Assembly: GCA_015039465.1 (NCBI GenBank)
Contig: MU130379.1
Span: 801,270 to 865,269 of the forward strand
Direction of reading: 5' to 3'
DNA length: 64,000 nucleotides
From: Phlegmacium glaucopus
Lineage: Eukaryota > Basidiomycota > Agaricomycetes > Agaricales > Cortinariaceae
In this document: piece by piece, positions 10,056-21,800 of the stretch
How positions within the stretch are numbered: position 1 is the first letter of the stretch
Layout: the number at the start of each line of letters is the position of its first letter
The notes under the pieces: model-generated
The model's input: only the letters and a program-made list of their open reading frames with translations
Database searches by the model: none
Told to the model about the DNA's origin: nothing
Translations under genes and position numbers: made by a program

Positions 10056-11547
10056 ATGGCTGCTGAAAAAGCACCTGCAATCAATGACTTCGAAATCGAG
10101 GAAGACGAAGACGAGCAGTTTATCACCGAAGATGATATCCTTGCCGAAGTAAATGACGATGGAGATCATCCAATGGACGATGAAGACGATGTTGAAGGTG
10201 AAGAAGAAGACACTTTGGGAGACATGCCTGAAGGATCCTCAAGTCATATTGAAGATAATTCCCTGCAACACTTCGACGCGCACCAAGGATCCGTTTTCAG
10301 TGTCTCCGGACATCCAACGCAACCCCTGGTTGCATCCGGTGGCGAAGATGATCTTGGATATATCTGGGATATAACAGATGGTGAAATCATAGTGAAGCTA
10401 ACAGGACATACGGATAGTGTTACGAGCACGGCATGGACTACGGATGGTGAAATGATCGCAACGGGAGGAATGGACGGCAAAATTCGTATCTGGAGACGGG
10501 TAGGAAAGGAAAATTATAGAAACTGGGAATTCCTAACAGAACTACAAGGTCCCGACGAGGTCATGGTAAGAACTCAAATTTTTCTCTCGACCCAAAGATC
10601 AATTCCCTCTCCATAGTTCTTACGATGGCATCCAAAAGGCTATGTACTACTAGCGGGTTCAAACGATTCCACACTCTGGCTCTGGCAACGTATATTCATC
10701 TTCTATCTCGTTTTCTGTCCAGTTTTAACCTCTCGGTGAAATAGTTCCTTCAGGAAACACAATGCAAGTATTTGCAGGCCATACCGGCCCCGTTAACTGT
10801 GGCGAGTTTACGCCAGACGGTACATATCTTGTCTCCTCCGATTGTATCAAATTCTCACAAAATTTACCAGGCAAAAGAATTATCTCCGCCTGCGCCGACG
10901 GACACCTAATTTTCTGGGACCCTCGCTCATCTACGCCCGTTTTCAAATTAGGTCCAGACGACGCACGGTTTGATTTAGATGGAATTACGTCCATTGCTGT
11001 AAACCTTTCTTCTACGCTAGCCGTAGTCGGAGGCGCAGCAGGCGGTGTGCGCGTTATCGGCCTTACCAAAGGAGATATCGTCTCAACCCTTGGTGGCCAT
11101 ACAGAGGGAGAAAGCATCGAATCAATCGTATTCGTTGATATCACCGGATCAGGCACAGGTCCTGGAGTGGTTGTGACTGGCGCTACCGACGGAAAAGCAT
11201 GTATTTGGGATCTCAGTACCATGCGACTCCGTGTGACATTAGAACATGGGGTCAGTGATATACCTCCTGATTTACTTATATTGGCCCTTTCTGACGCCTT
11301 CTACCAATAGGATGCAATAACGACATTCGTGGCCCATCCTGCACCGAAAGCTTACTTGCTGATATCAGCTTCCGCAGACAAAACCTTGCGTACATGGGAC
11401 GCTCGTAATGGAAATTTGTTGAAGACGCACACAGGACACCATGCGCCTGTTCTGGGTGCAACTTTAGCATTAGATGGATCAGTTGTTGTTAGTGCAGGAG
11501 ATGACGGGGTGAGTATGGTGTTCACAACGGAGGTCGAAGAGGCGTAG
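10056..11547 (+). CDS. sqt1: WD40 ribosome-assembly protein, Sqt1/AAMP family
   Basis: Five exons (10056-10565, 10617-10689, 10745-10819, 10871-11250, 11311-11547) join in frame. The N-terminus is strongly acidic (about residues 10-70, Glu/Asp runs). It is followed by WD repeats with recognisable units: SGGEDDLGYIWD, GGMDGKIRIW, SNDSTLWLWQ, SACADGHLIFWD, GATDGKACIWD and SASADKTLRTWD. An acidic N-terminus plus an eight-unit propeller is the AAMP/Sqt1 arrangement. In yeast Sqt1 is the dedicated chaperone that holds newly made ribosomal protein uL16 (Rpl10) for late 60S assembly. The ATG at 10056 is used because the only upstream candidate is a GTG. The protein ends shortly after the last repeat. 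Confidence 0.9.
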
Positions 11548-11870
11548 AATCTACGGGACCTTTGAAAATTTAACGTCTATCATTATATCAATCCAGTTGG
11601 TCAGAATACTCGCGCATATATGTGCACATGAGGCATGCGCGACCACATTCACATTGTAGTAAATTGCACAAACATACAAGATTTGGTAGAGCCGTTCGAT
11701 AGATAATCTATTGGCAGAACTTGGTAGAGAACAAAGATCGATACATAAAATAATTTACATACCTACAGAGTCTAAGTATTAATTGATTGTAAAATAACCA
11801 AAGGGAACTGTAAAAGGCAGAGGCAATGACTCAAATGAAATGAAATACTCAATGAATAGTAGCCACATCC

Positions 11871-14800
11871 TCACATATCCCACCCATCCCACGTATCAGC
11901 TTGAGGTGAATGAACAATTTCTTGTGTCTCATTCAATTCCACAATCTTCTCACTGACACTAACTTGGTCCTCCCTTCCTCCACACATCGCAACTAACACG
12001 GGATCGCTTTTACTTGTATGAGGGCCAGAAGAGAGAAGTCGTATATCGTGACCTTCAATAACCTGCACGATTCGTCCTGTTGTGATATTACGAACTTCGA
12101 TGAATTCAGGAGAGATAAGTAGGATATGTCCATTGCGATGGGTGTATGAGACGGCTTTCGTTTCCCACTTGACGTACCGGCAACCGCGAGAGGGAGGACC
12201 ATAGTTGTTGATGTAGCAGCCGTATTCTATTCCACATGATTAGCTGCGAGAATCTAGCTCTCGAGATAACAGATGCATACCATCATAGATAACCATGAGT
12301 TCCTGAGGTGATACTCGCACAAGGCCCAAGGTCTTTCGACCATCGAGACGCGCCTTCAAGGATAGCATCGCTGGATCTGTACCCGAGTCTTGAAGTGTTG
12401 GGACGATGAGTATCGTAGAATTGGCAAGACTGGCAATGACCTGATGTCAGGGAAGCTTACGACGAATTATCACCGTTGAACTCACTTTGTTGGATCTGCT
12501 ATTAATACGCCAGTACTTGTACAGATGCCTATTGATTTCACAAGTGTAGCGATGTCGTAGGCATCCTTTGGTATAAAACCAGGCTACATACGTCAAAGTC
12601 AGTCATTCTGACCAACCAATGTGATGAAGTTGGATAAAACTTCAATTGATCACGCACCTCGCCTAATGGTCTGAAAGACCTTGCAGTAGTTGCCATACTC
12701 CTCGTAGGACTCGTAGGACTGAGCGCTAATTCCGATGAATCGAGTGCCTCGACTACATGCAACGTCAAGGACGTCCCTAATCGCCGCTTCGAACCATAAA
12801 TCACTAGAGGCGACGATGAGCTTTATAAATTCAATTGGGATATATACTAACATAGCGCCTTCTCATAAAGATGAATATGCTTGCAAAAAACAATATTCAC
12901 ATCATTTCCCCCCACGCGCTCAATTGACGCATCCAAGGTCTGCAGTTGTGACTTGTCAAGTGCTAGCCGAGCCAAGATGTCTAACGAAAAGGTCCAGATG
13001 GCCGAATCCGCATGTACCACTAATCGGTTAAACGTTTTGTGCCCAAGGGTTGTCAGCGCTGCTAGAGAGGTAGGATGCCTGTAATTCAATACCCATCGAA
13101 ATTCCGTCACTAAATTTCACATCCATGAATAGAAAATAAAAAGAGAGAAAAAATCAATGTACCATCTGGTTCAACAGGAGCAACGTATATGCCTGATTCA
13201 CATCCCACCACGAGGAACCTTGTTCTGGCCCTGACTTTAAAGTGCATACAGTTAAATGCTGGAATTAACAAGTGCTTCAACGAGACCCACCAAACGAGAC
13301 AGCGCAGTTGATTTTTCCCGTCAATTGTAAATGTGAAGGTGAAGGAAGAGTATCTCGATGATCCCACCGTGGCTTGCGGAAGAACCCGTCAGTAAGAGTC
13401 CGTGGTCTAAACCACTGGAATAATATAACCTTTATTATTCAGCTATTCAAGAAACCATATATTAACTACACACCATATTTGCATCTTGCCAGACTTTATG
13501 TACCCCAATTGCATCCACGAACGCAGTATGCCAACGCTGACGTATGTGATCAGTTGTAGCATATAGGGTGTACTTCTTAGACTGGTTCGAGGCGTGACAG
13601 ACAGTGAAAGGATAGACCTGGACCATTTGATATCGTAAACTCTCAAGCAGTTTGCCGTCTTCGGCTTTCTCTCGCCGCATTTCTGGGGGAGAATCGAAAG
13701 CTCCTAGACGAAGGTACGCCAATGGTATGGGCTGCACACAGGCATCAGAATAAGGGTAAAATGAGCAAGTTATATACCCACCCGTGACACGAGTATCCGT
13801 TTGACAGCGCTGTTTGGTTTATCTTCTCGCAGGAGTATAACTGCCAAAAAAAAGTGCTTAGATAATAGAAGGTAGAATTAGAGGGCAGAGGAGGCTTACA
13901 ATAATTATCCAACAAAGCAGCCACGAGATCTGACCATACTGACGAAATACCTGTCTCACTCCTGCCCCGCCGTACAACAGGACCGGAGTACACCAACGAA
14001 CGACTCTCGGAATACAGATCCATATCCTATAGAAGTCCCCTCCTGTAAGCTGACAAAATAGACAAACTAGATAGGGCTTACGATAATTTCTCCCTTCTGA
14101 TACACTATAGTCTCGCAGAGAGCCCGAAATTTGACTTTACTCTCTGCTGCCTCGATTCCCGGTTGCGTGCTCTTAATGCAATCGCTCAATATACCTAATA
14201 TCAAGGGCAAGGTTTCTAAATCAGGGTGATTGGCCTCGCCACTGGTGAGTTTCAAGGTTTGTTCGAGTAGAAGATTTAGTCTTGGTAGACGTGTGACGGG
14301 ACGTGAAAGAAATGTAGTAAGATCGCGTTTGCGTATACGTGGGTCTTGAGCAACGGATTGCATGAAATTCTCATAGGCGCGCCTTTGTTTGAGCATTTGT
14401 CGGTGGTGTGATTCTGCCAAAGGGTAATTTTTAATATAGGTTTCGTAAGCGTTGCGAAAGCCCCCTTTTAAAGTGGCTAGAAGGGATGAGCGCTTGAGCC
14501 ACGAGACCGTGAAATAGCAAGAAGTCTTACTTACTGTCAAGGAAAATATCAGCAATAGATAGAATAAGAGGATGCTGCTCGCGTTGGCGATGATAGAGGG
14601 CAGCGAGTATCTGTTGATGATAAACAAGAATCTCATGGAGATTTCCAAAAACCTCATATATGAAGTGCTGGAGATCACGTTCCGATATTATGGGCGGGTT
14701 CGCCGCTCGCAATTGGTCAATGAAAACCTTCAAAAAGTTGTTGCTCAGCCGTGAGGGTACCATGCCTGGGTGAACTACTGACCCGTTCCACAGCTTCCAA

Positions 14801-16429
14801 ATCCGCTACATATTCCCGTTCGGATTTGATTATTTCAAATATAACAGATTGTCTCTGAACTTCGTTTTTCCCGAGCGCATCGCGTGCTTCAGGTGGGACT
14901 AAGAGATGCCATTCCTGGTCGCTCTCTTTGAGCTCACCGGCTTGAAAGTGAGACAACGCTTCTTCGGCATTCAAGCTAGGCAACTTGCATTGAAAAAGGT
15001 GATGATAACAGAGGAACAAATAAGAGTGCTACACACGTCGAAATAGATAATCTGCGCGTTAGATCTCCTATGTCATCATCGTACGTCTACAGATAGATTA
15101 GGAGGTATGATAGAGATGATATCGAAAGAACGTACCTCGTTGGATCCTGAGCCATAATAACCGTCCTCTGCGTACGATGAGGCAAAAGAAGCCACAGAAG
15201 GGTTGGTATGTTGCAGCTTCAGATCACTCAAATTTGAATTGTATCCAAGGTTACTTTGACTGTGATGGTGTGTCAATCTATGCGAAGGCACAGATAGAGT
15301 TTCTCGATAAGAGGTGGCTCGATGAAACTGAGGTTCAGGAAATGATATAGGTATAGTAGTAGGGTAGTGTTCCGAGACCGACTGTACACGAGGTCTAATA
15401 GGTAGCGTGGGGGTCATTGGCGTAGCTTGAGGTTGTCGTGGTGGTAATGGGGCAGGATTCCAGGGGCCTGAGGCCACATTTAGACCAAAAAGAGGAGGTG
15501 GAGGCGATGTTGGAAAGGTGTACTCGGAGGGCGGTGCCAGTGTCGACAAGCTTGGTACTGCGGGTTGTTGTGCTTCACGATGACTATAAACATTGTTACG
15601 ACGGTAATTGGACATGACTGTATAGATTATGAGTCTAATGTAATTGGCACGTGCACTTTCTACTACATATCTGTACTCCATACTATGATCCGTATCCCGG
15701 AAGGGTATATGATTGGTCAACTCTTTCTTACGCTTTCGAGGTTCCTCAGCCGAAAGCAGAGAAAGGCGATGCTTCGGGAAAGCCAGCATTGAAGATCCTA
15801 TTCTGAATAGCGGAACAGGCTTGCCACCGACGCTCCGAGTCTATCCGGAACAAAAAAGAGTTTTTCGGTGGGATTCCAGGAAGATCTAAATGGTTCAAGC
15901 TCGGGGACGCAGATGGAAGGTCATCAAGGCGATGGGAAGAATATGTACCAAGCGGTAAGCGGGAAGGCTCTTGCTGCCCCAAAGAAACATATTCATCGAC
16001 GTCCATAGCCGAATCTGATAGATATTCTTCGTGACGGTGAATATTTTGACAGAATAGTTTGGGGGAGGTTGGAGTGATGGGAGGTAATGGAATGATATTG
16101 TGGCCACGACGATACATCGGAGGCTCAAGACTTCGCTCAAAGTCAAGGATGTTGAGAGAAAGGCGAGCGAAGCTTCTCATTAGCCTTGGCGAACTTGGAG
16201 GAGTGGTTAATCCTTTATGCCAGGATTTACTAGGTGATCGGGGTGAAGAATCGAGTTTATCCTGGAGGCTCTGATGTTTGTATCCAGAAGGATGGGGCAT
16301 GATAGCTTTTTCAGATTGCTGATATAATTGGATTAGCTCGACTTCCAAGTCATCTTTAGATCATAGGATACGTACCATTGCTCCTTCGTGAATGAGGTTG
16401 TGTTGGAATGAGAGACGGTGGTAAGGCAT
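11871..16429 (-). CDS. rom2: Rho1 guanine nucleotide exchange factor (DH-PH-CNH), Rom2-like
   Basis: A large multi-exon gene. The N-terminal third (about 15080-16429) is a Ser/Pro-rich disordered region with PPSSPR-type phosphorylation-prone sites. It is followed by a DH (RhoGEF) domain beginning with the NEVQRQSVIFEIIKSEREYV helix (about 14040-14900, including FLSRPVTRLPRLNLLLEQ), a PH domain (about 13450-14030, KEDGKLLESLRYQ region) and a C-terminal citron homology (CNH) domain to the stop at 11871. The CNH end QVIEGHDIRLLSSG is typical of this family. Rom2-type GEFs activate Rho1 in the cell-wall integrity pathway at the plasma membrane. The first exon (start at 16429, reading MPYHRLSFQ, then a 57-nt intron) is the weakest part of the model. 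No DEP domain was seen. Confidence 0.85.
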
Positions 16430-16838
16430 GGGAAGTTGATTCTGTTGTCATTCTAGATGGCGTTTATATATTGTCAAGGATAATAATATGAAACAACAAT
16501 AAGGATACGCATGCTTGGATTCGGAATAATTGTTGGTGCGTTGTAACCACTAACAATTACCAGCCGTTGCCCTGTTCAAATAAGGATAACCCTTATACAA
16601 AAAAGGAAATTCTGCGTACCTGTTGTAGAAATTCCAGAAAAATGAACAGTGGCTCATATCTCCTTTTGAATAAATCAGTTTAAAATTATTTCTCTCTCCA
16701 CGAAAAATAAATAAAATCGATCGCGAGCAAAATCGATGGCGAGCACAATTGATAGTGTAGTTTGAGAATTCACTCCGTCATAGAGTTCTGACGAGGCCAG
16801 TCCATAAATTGCCGTCCAGCAATGATCAAGGAACATAT
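16430..16838. other. Intergenic, no gene
   Basis: AT-rich gap between the Rho1 GEF start and the CGI121 stop. It carries two near-copies of CGATCGCGAGCAAAATCGAT/CGATGGCGAGCACAATTGAT (16718-16755). Nothing else is supported. Confidence 0.5.
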
Positions 16839-17604
16839 TCAAGACATAACGCTTTTCATAGCAACAGAGCTTACAACGATATTGTCAATAATCTCACGTT
16901 CTTTACTGCCTTTTATTGCCGCCTCGCCATTGAGCTTGTGATACTTCAAGAGGAAATGGGTAAATAACAATTAAACGGTCAAAATTTAAGCACACATACC
17001 TTCTTGACAGATGACCAGTCGGTGACATTCTCCAACTCCAGAAGAGGTACAATAGTTCCATCAATAACTTCCTTCATATTTCCTTCAACTGCGGCCGGAG
17101 ATAGTTCTGATGAACCAATCTTAACAACGATAACATCCACATTGCCTTTAGAGATCCCATATCTTCGAATAGCTTCAGTAATCTTCAGGATCAATCAGAA
17201 CCCACAAGACATTTCTTAACTAAGTGTATAGCTTACATTATGTGTAGGATTAAGGTAATACAAGACCTCGGAGTGCACAGTTTTCGTGCGAAGCTGGCCT
17301 TGCGATTCCGCAAGAATAGCTTGAGAGATTGCGGTCTGCAAGTGTAATTTGCTGGTGATCTAATGCAGAGAACGTTTTTTTTAGATTAAATCACTGATGT
17401 CCATGCAGATAGTTGGCTGACAAGACGGGCGTCGATGAAAACGAAATTGACAGCCTCACGCTCTTTATCGCCCGATTCCCCTTGGGTTACTGATGCAGAG
17501 ATTATCCGATTCTTCAGTTTTTCTGAAGTTGATACATTTCTGAAGAGAGCGATATGAGCATAAGAATAGTCTGCCTTGTAATGGGGAAAGTGTAGAGATT
17601 CCAT
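16839..17604 (-). CDS. cgi121: KEOPS complex subunit Cgi121
   Basis: Four exons join in frame. The N-terminus MESLHFPHY and the stretch ALFRNVSTSEKLKNRIISAS, followed by EREAVNFVFIDARL and LHLQTAISQAI, are characteristic of Cgi121/TPRKB. The middle exon carries NPTHN and ITEAIRRYGIS. Cgi121 binds Bud32 and tRNA in the KEOPS complex, which makes the universal t6A37 modification of tRNAs. Total length is close to 180 residues, normal for the family. Intron 1 starts with GTCAGC, a weaker donor, after the Leu of IDARL. Confidence 0.88.
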
Positions 17605-18940
17605 GAGGTTGGATCGGAGATGAGTAGCAGTGAGTGTTACATAAGCAAGTTATAAGTCTCTTCATGGGGCACGAGTACTAGGACTCCTTGTACTTGTTTT
17701 GTTAGCACCGGGTTTATCATCCGTGTTCCACACACTTCATTTCAGTATTTAAACTCCAAATTGACGCCCGACCCCCATGACTTTCCGACTCGGAATCAAT
17801 CCCCAGGCTGCCGACTCTCATCAGAAATATTACTGGTGGAACGTGGATCCGAGGCTCACTCCTCTTTTAGACTGCGAATTGCATATAGAACGCTCAGCCT
17901 TGGGCCAGGTTTCTGCGTGATACATTTGGCTTAGGTTATACACCGGGAAGATCGCTTATTATCGCCCGCACGAAAAAGCAAGGATGCGCTACAAGGGTCT
18001 TGGCGATACAAAGGGCGCGAGGATGTCCGATGCCAACCATTTCATTCCATGTGATGTTTTAATTCTGCAGGGGTTCATTCATTCATTTTTATTTTAGAAA
18101 AAGGAAACCAACTGCTCATTGGGTGCGTTAAAAACCCGGTGGGAAAAGCTACCAATGGCAGGGACATGACGAAAGAGTACTAAAAAATATTGAAACAATC
18201 TAACCTCATAGAGTCATCAGTGGTCATCCCAAGCTTGCTTTCAAGTAGCAATTTATCATATCCTTATCGAGCACCGATTTGGCCTACGCCCCCCTCCATC
18301 CTGAAGCAAAAAACCACAGACGCAGTTCGGTTGGATCATTAAAGGAAAAATATTAACCAGAAAGAAAAAAAACGCGGAGGTGCGCTATGCGCCGTCACAA
18401 CAGCGAACTGGAAAGCGAACATCGCCTAGGGAGCAGAGCTGGAGCTACCTGCCCCGGAAGGCCTCGCTCACCATTGACTTATGGTGGGAGAACGAGGGAG
18501 GCTAGAGAAAAGAATCGCTAGGATGAAGGTCTTATATAGCTGTTCAGATGGTGGCTGACGGTGGACCTGCGGATGATCGATCGTGAGGAAGAGGGCGGCG
18601 AGGTAAGAAGTAAATTTCGATCCTGACCAGGAAAGGATACACAGGATTCGGAATCTACCCAAGAGCTAGTCCATGCAGCCTGTATGCTCGCAAGTAATAG
18701 GGGCCGTGTCTTGTTGTTAAGCTGTATATACATATATTGCTGTGATCTATATGTAAAAACGAGACTGTATGAGCAGCGTTAGGAGAGACTGCATGCAATC
18801 AGTTCATTGTATTAGATCAGAAACTATATCTAGATGACGACGTTGAGCAGGCCACAATTGGATGCAACATGATAAATGGATACCAGAAGGAACTTGAAGA
18901 GAACAAAGAAAATGGCAGTAATCGGCAAAACAATCGCAAG
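17605..18940. other. Long intergenic region, no supported gene
   Basis: No frame with family motifs. Short open frames on the minus strand at 18468-18733 look incidental. A non-coding RNA gene cannot be excluded, but I saw no tRNA-like boxes or a U-snRNA Sm-site context. Confidence 0.4.
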
Positions 18941-19276
18941 TTAAGATCCACTGTAGTAAATCTGCAAAGTCATTGTCGCTGTGGCATACTAAACATGAGC
19001 TAACACCAGGATTAATCCTGCTATTCCAGGGCCATTTACAGACCATGCGAAACCTGTGAGATGTCGATCACAGAGTGGAACCCGATGGAAGTTGAATAAA
19101 ACTGGAGCCGGAATGGTTTTTTTTTTTTGAAATCCCGTTTAACGGTCCAAAGAGCCTGGAATCAACGCAGGTCTAGAGATTTCCCCTATCCAAGGATTCG
19201 TATACGCATCCCCAGTATAGAATCCAATAGCGTTGTCGCGTTTGAGACTAAGAAGTATACACACATTGCAAAACAT
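18941..19276 (-). CDS. Small uncharacterised protein, about 66 residues
   Basis: Three exons (19276-19144, 19053-19007, 18961-18941) with GT-AG introns of 90 and 45 nt join in frame into a 66-residue protein. It contains FYTGDAYTNPWIGEIS, then RPALIPGSLD and FAWSVNGPGIAGLIL near the end. This Gly/Trp/Pro-rich composition looks like real, structured coding sequence and is not found in the other frames. No family is recognised. The upstream end is uncertain: the ATG at 19276 is the first in frame, but a further 5' exon is possible. It lies just downstream of the DUF155 gene on the same strand. Confidence 0.35.
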
Positions 19277-19448
19277 GTTTCCCTCGCATTATTCTAGTTC
19301 TTGATCTCTCTCCGTCTGACAGTGAAAAGAGGGCATGTGGGTACACGACAAATGTCTAATATTTTGATAGTGATGGTAAGTTATAGAATGAGTGTGGGTG
19401 TATTAAGTGCTTAGCAAGCGGAGATGGCTGGCTCCATAGATCAAGTCC

Positions 19449-20857
19449 TCAGGTATGTACAGCATTCTTCGTATCCCCTTCTTCACTGGATCCGACAAGC
19501 ATATGCCAAAGTTCCGGGCCGTCACGGATGAGAGCCTACAATATCCATTCTTGTTAACCAAAGGAGTCAGGTCAAGCACCAACGAAATGAACGTACAATG
19601 ACAACTTCGACTGCAATAAGAGCAATAATGATAAGTTCCATAGAATGCGTAGATGACTATCATAAAGCAAGAATCCCATCGTTAGATATTTTCACAGAAA
19701 AAAAAAGGTCAGCAAACTAACCTCAGTCAGTAATTGTCGAAGCATCGACTGGACTTCAGCAGCATAGGTAATCTTATCGTTAACTGAAGCCGTACGCATT
19801 TTCACTTCCAACGCATCGCTTAATGACTTGAAATAACCTAACAATCAATTGCTTTCAGTTCAATTACTGATCCCTCGAAAAAAAAATAAACATAAAACAT
19901 ACGTTCCAACTCAGGTTCAGCCCAATAAAAATCTGGGATTTCGCTGAAATTTTCGCGATTGAGGTTTAATCCTTGTCTGAACTTCATCAACTCTCCTAGT
20001 TTCTTAATTAGCTGGGTCCTTCCCATGCCTGGCTTGCCAGTCTTTGCCAATGAGTGAGGGAGGAGCGCCATGGAAGTGAGGTAGTCATCCAAGGACACTT
20101 CGAGTGCTGAGAGCGCCGTCGACCGTGAAAGAGCCTGAGAGAACGCATAACGGGCCAACAGGGTTTCCTGAGGGAAAGCCATGGGCGGCAAATTTTTCGG
20201 TAGGAGTTCAGGCTCATTTAAAGCATCCGTTTGTCCCAAAATAATCAAATCGCCCTGTAACCTGGTCTTCCTGCAATTATAGGAATGTTGTCAGTTACCG
20301 AAAGGCACTCAGAATACGCACCACCCTCACTCGATAGGATCAAATACAAATTCCAACTCTTCCGTTTCGTGTTCTTTAAGAGGACCAACCTCAATGCCAG
20401 GTGTTCGGTCTATGACCTCGGCTGCGAACCTCTTCGCCTTATCTTCGCCTAACCCCCAACAGACGATGCTACCATTGGAGAAAACGAAGATTTCGCCCTC
20501 CCTGCCTTCATCTCCCCACTTGGGAATCCACCAAGATTCATGAAGAGCCTGCGAACGAGCTGGCAGATTTGGATGAGAACGAAGACGCGACAAAAGGTAT
20601 CGTTCAGCCGTCGCAAGAGTAAAAATGGGCTGTATGTTTCCTCTAGTGGGTGTAGGATTGGCACGAATAGGCAGAGAAGCAGATGCAGAACGACGAAGGG
20701 GAGTAGTCGATTTCGGTTTTGGTTTGGCGTCAGTGAGTGGATTTTCGACCTTTTTTGGAGGGGCTTGGGTGTTATTAGCGCTGAAATTACGAAAACGAGA
20801 CAGATTCAGCCATGAAGCGTTTCGACATAAATTTCGATGTGCAAGAAGTAAAGCCAT
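19449..20857 (-). CDS. DUF155 (RMND1/Mrx10/Rmd1-like) mitochondrial protein
   Basis: Starts at 20857 with a basic, Ser-rich presequence (MALLLAHRNLCRNASWLNLSRF) suited to mitochondrial import. The conserved DUF155 core follows: WGDEGREGEIFVFSNGSIVCWGL, then LAKTGKPGMGRTQLIKKLGEL, FRQGLNLN and SEIPDFYWAEPELE. The last exons encode the helical pair and a C-terminal membrane segment (RHSMELIIIALIAVEVVI) ending in RDGPELW. RMND1 in animals and Mrx10 in yeast are inner-membrane proteins linked to mitochondrial translation; yeast Rmd1 and Rmd8 are related. The clear presequence favours the Mrx10/RMND1 branch. Confidence 0.85.
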
Positions 20858-21074
20858 GTAAAGTCAAAAAGAAAAAGACGTATTTTTATATTGTTTTCAG
20901 AAACCATCTTATCTTATCTCAAAACATAAACAAGTCTCTATCGTATTATACGCGACATACATGCACAAAATTGACAAAGTACACGGAGACTAATGACCTG
21001 GGGTAATTGATTTTTGTAAATCCATAGCAGCAACAATACGATGCTACCCTTCCTCCACAGTAAACGGCATCCGA

Positions 21075-21330
21075 TCAGCACAGACATACAAAAGGGTGCC
21101 AAACAGGTTTCTGCGACGCAGTCCTTCCACAGCCCCAGCAATCATGCATGACTCCAAATTTTACGTTTACACGATCCAACACCGACTGCAAAGTGAGTAG
21201 AAAAGTTGCCACCCTGTTGAGGGATTAGATGCAAGATCAACTAGGGGGGGAACATGACTTACGCCCTATGGATTATATATGAAGAACTAGTTGGTACGGT
21301 GGGGTCACCACCATTCCACTTGAACACCAT
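21075..21330 (-). CDS. Possible small Cys-containing protein
   Basis: Two exons (21330-21263 and 21213-21075) separated by a GTAAGT...CAACAG intron give a 68-residue product. It starts MVFKWNGGDPTVP and ends with several cysteines (HDCWGCGR ... FVCLC). No family is recognised. The frame is consistent across the splice but is short, and the upstream region also reads open, so the start is uncertain. It could be chance. Confidence 0.25.
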
Positions 21331-21800
21331 AAAAAAAAGTCCGAAAGTAAATAAACGGGAATCAATGTAAGGGACCACACATGTCCTGCATAGATAGGGT
21401 AAGACAAGGCGATAAAACAAAAGACAGATAGATCCGCACCGAGACGCTGTCGACACTAAGACGGGTGAAGTGACCAAGTGCTCTCACATTCGCTTTTACA
21501 CACAATGCGGCACATGACCCCGCAGGCAAACCGTTTGTTTGCCCGCAGACCCATAAAGACGTCTCCTACAATACACACTCCACTCTTACAGACGGAAAAT
21601 ACAACTCCGACTTGAAGAAAGGCGATTAGAGAAAGGCGCGCGAGGAAGGAACATGAACGTACCGGGAGAAGGGGAATATCGACCAAAGATTTGTCATCCT
21701 AAAACATGAGGTTTATATAGTTGGGACTTTCGGGCAGGTCAATTGGAACCCAGCAGATAAGCAATTATGATTATAGTTATTGAGCCTAATTAATCATTTA
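21331..21800. other. Intergenic, no supported gene
   Basis: The minus-strand frames at 21259-21686 are open but show no family motif. The stretch around 21655-21705 has a start codon followed by a GTACGTTC donor-like site, so it may be the 5' leader or first exon of the gene below it. Confidence 0.3.

Noticed and set aside
10725..11222. Open frame antisense to SQT1
   Set aside because: A shadow of conserved WD40 codons on the other strand, without motifs.
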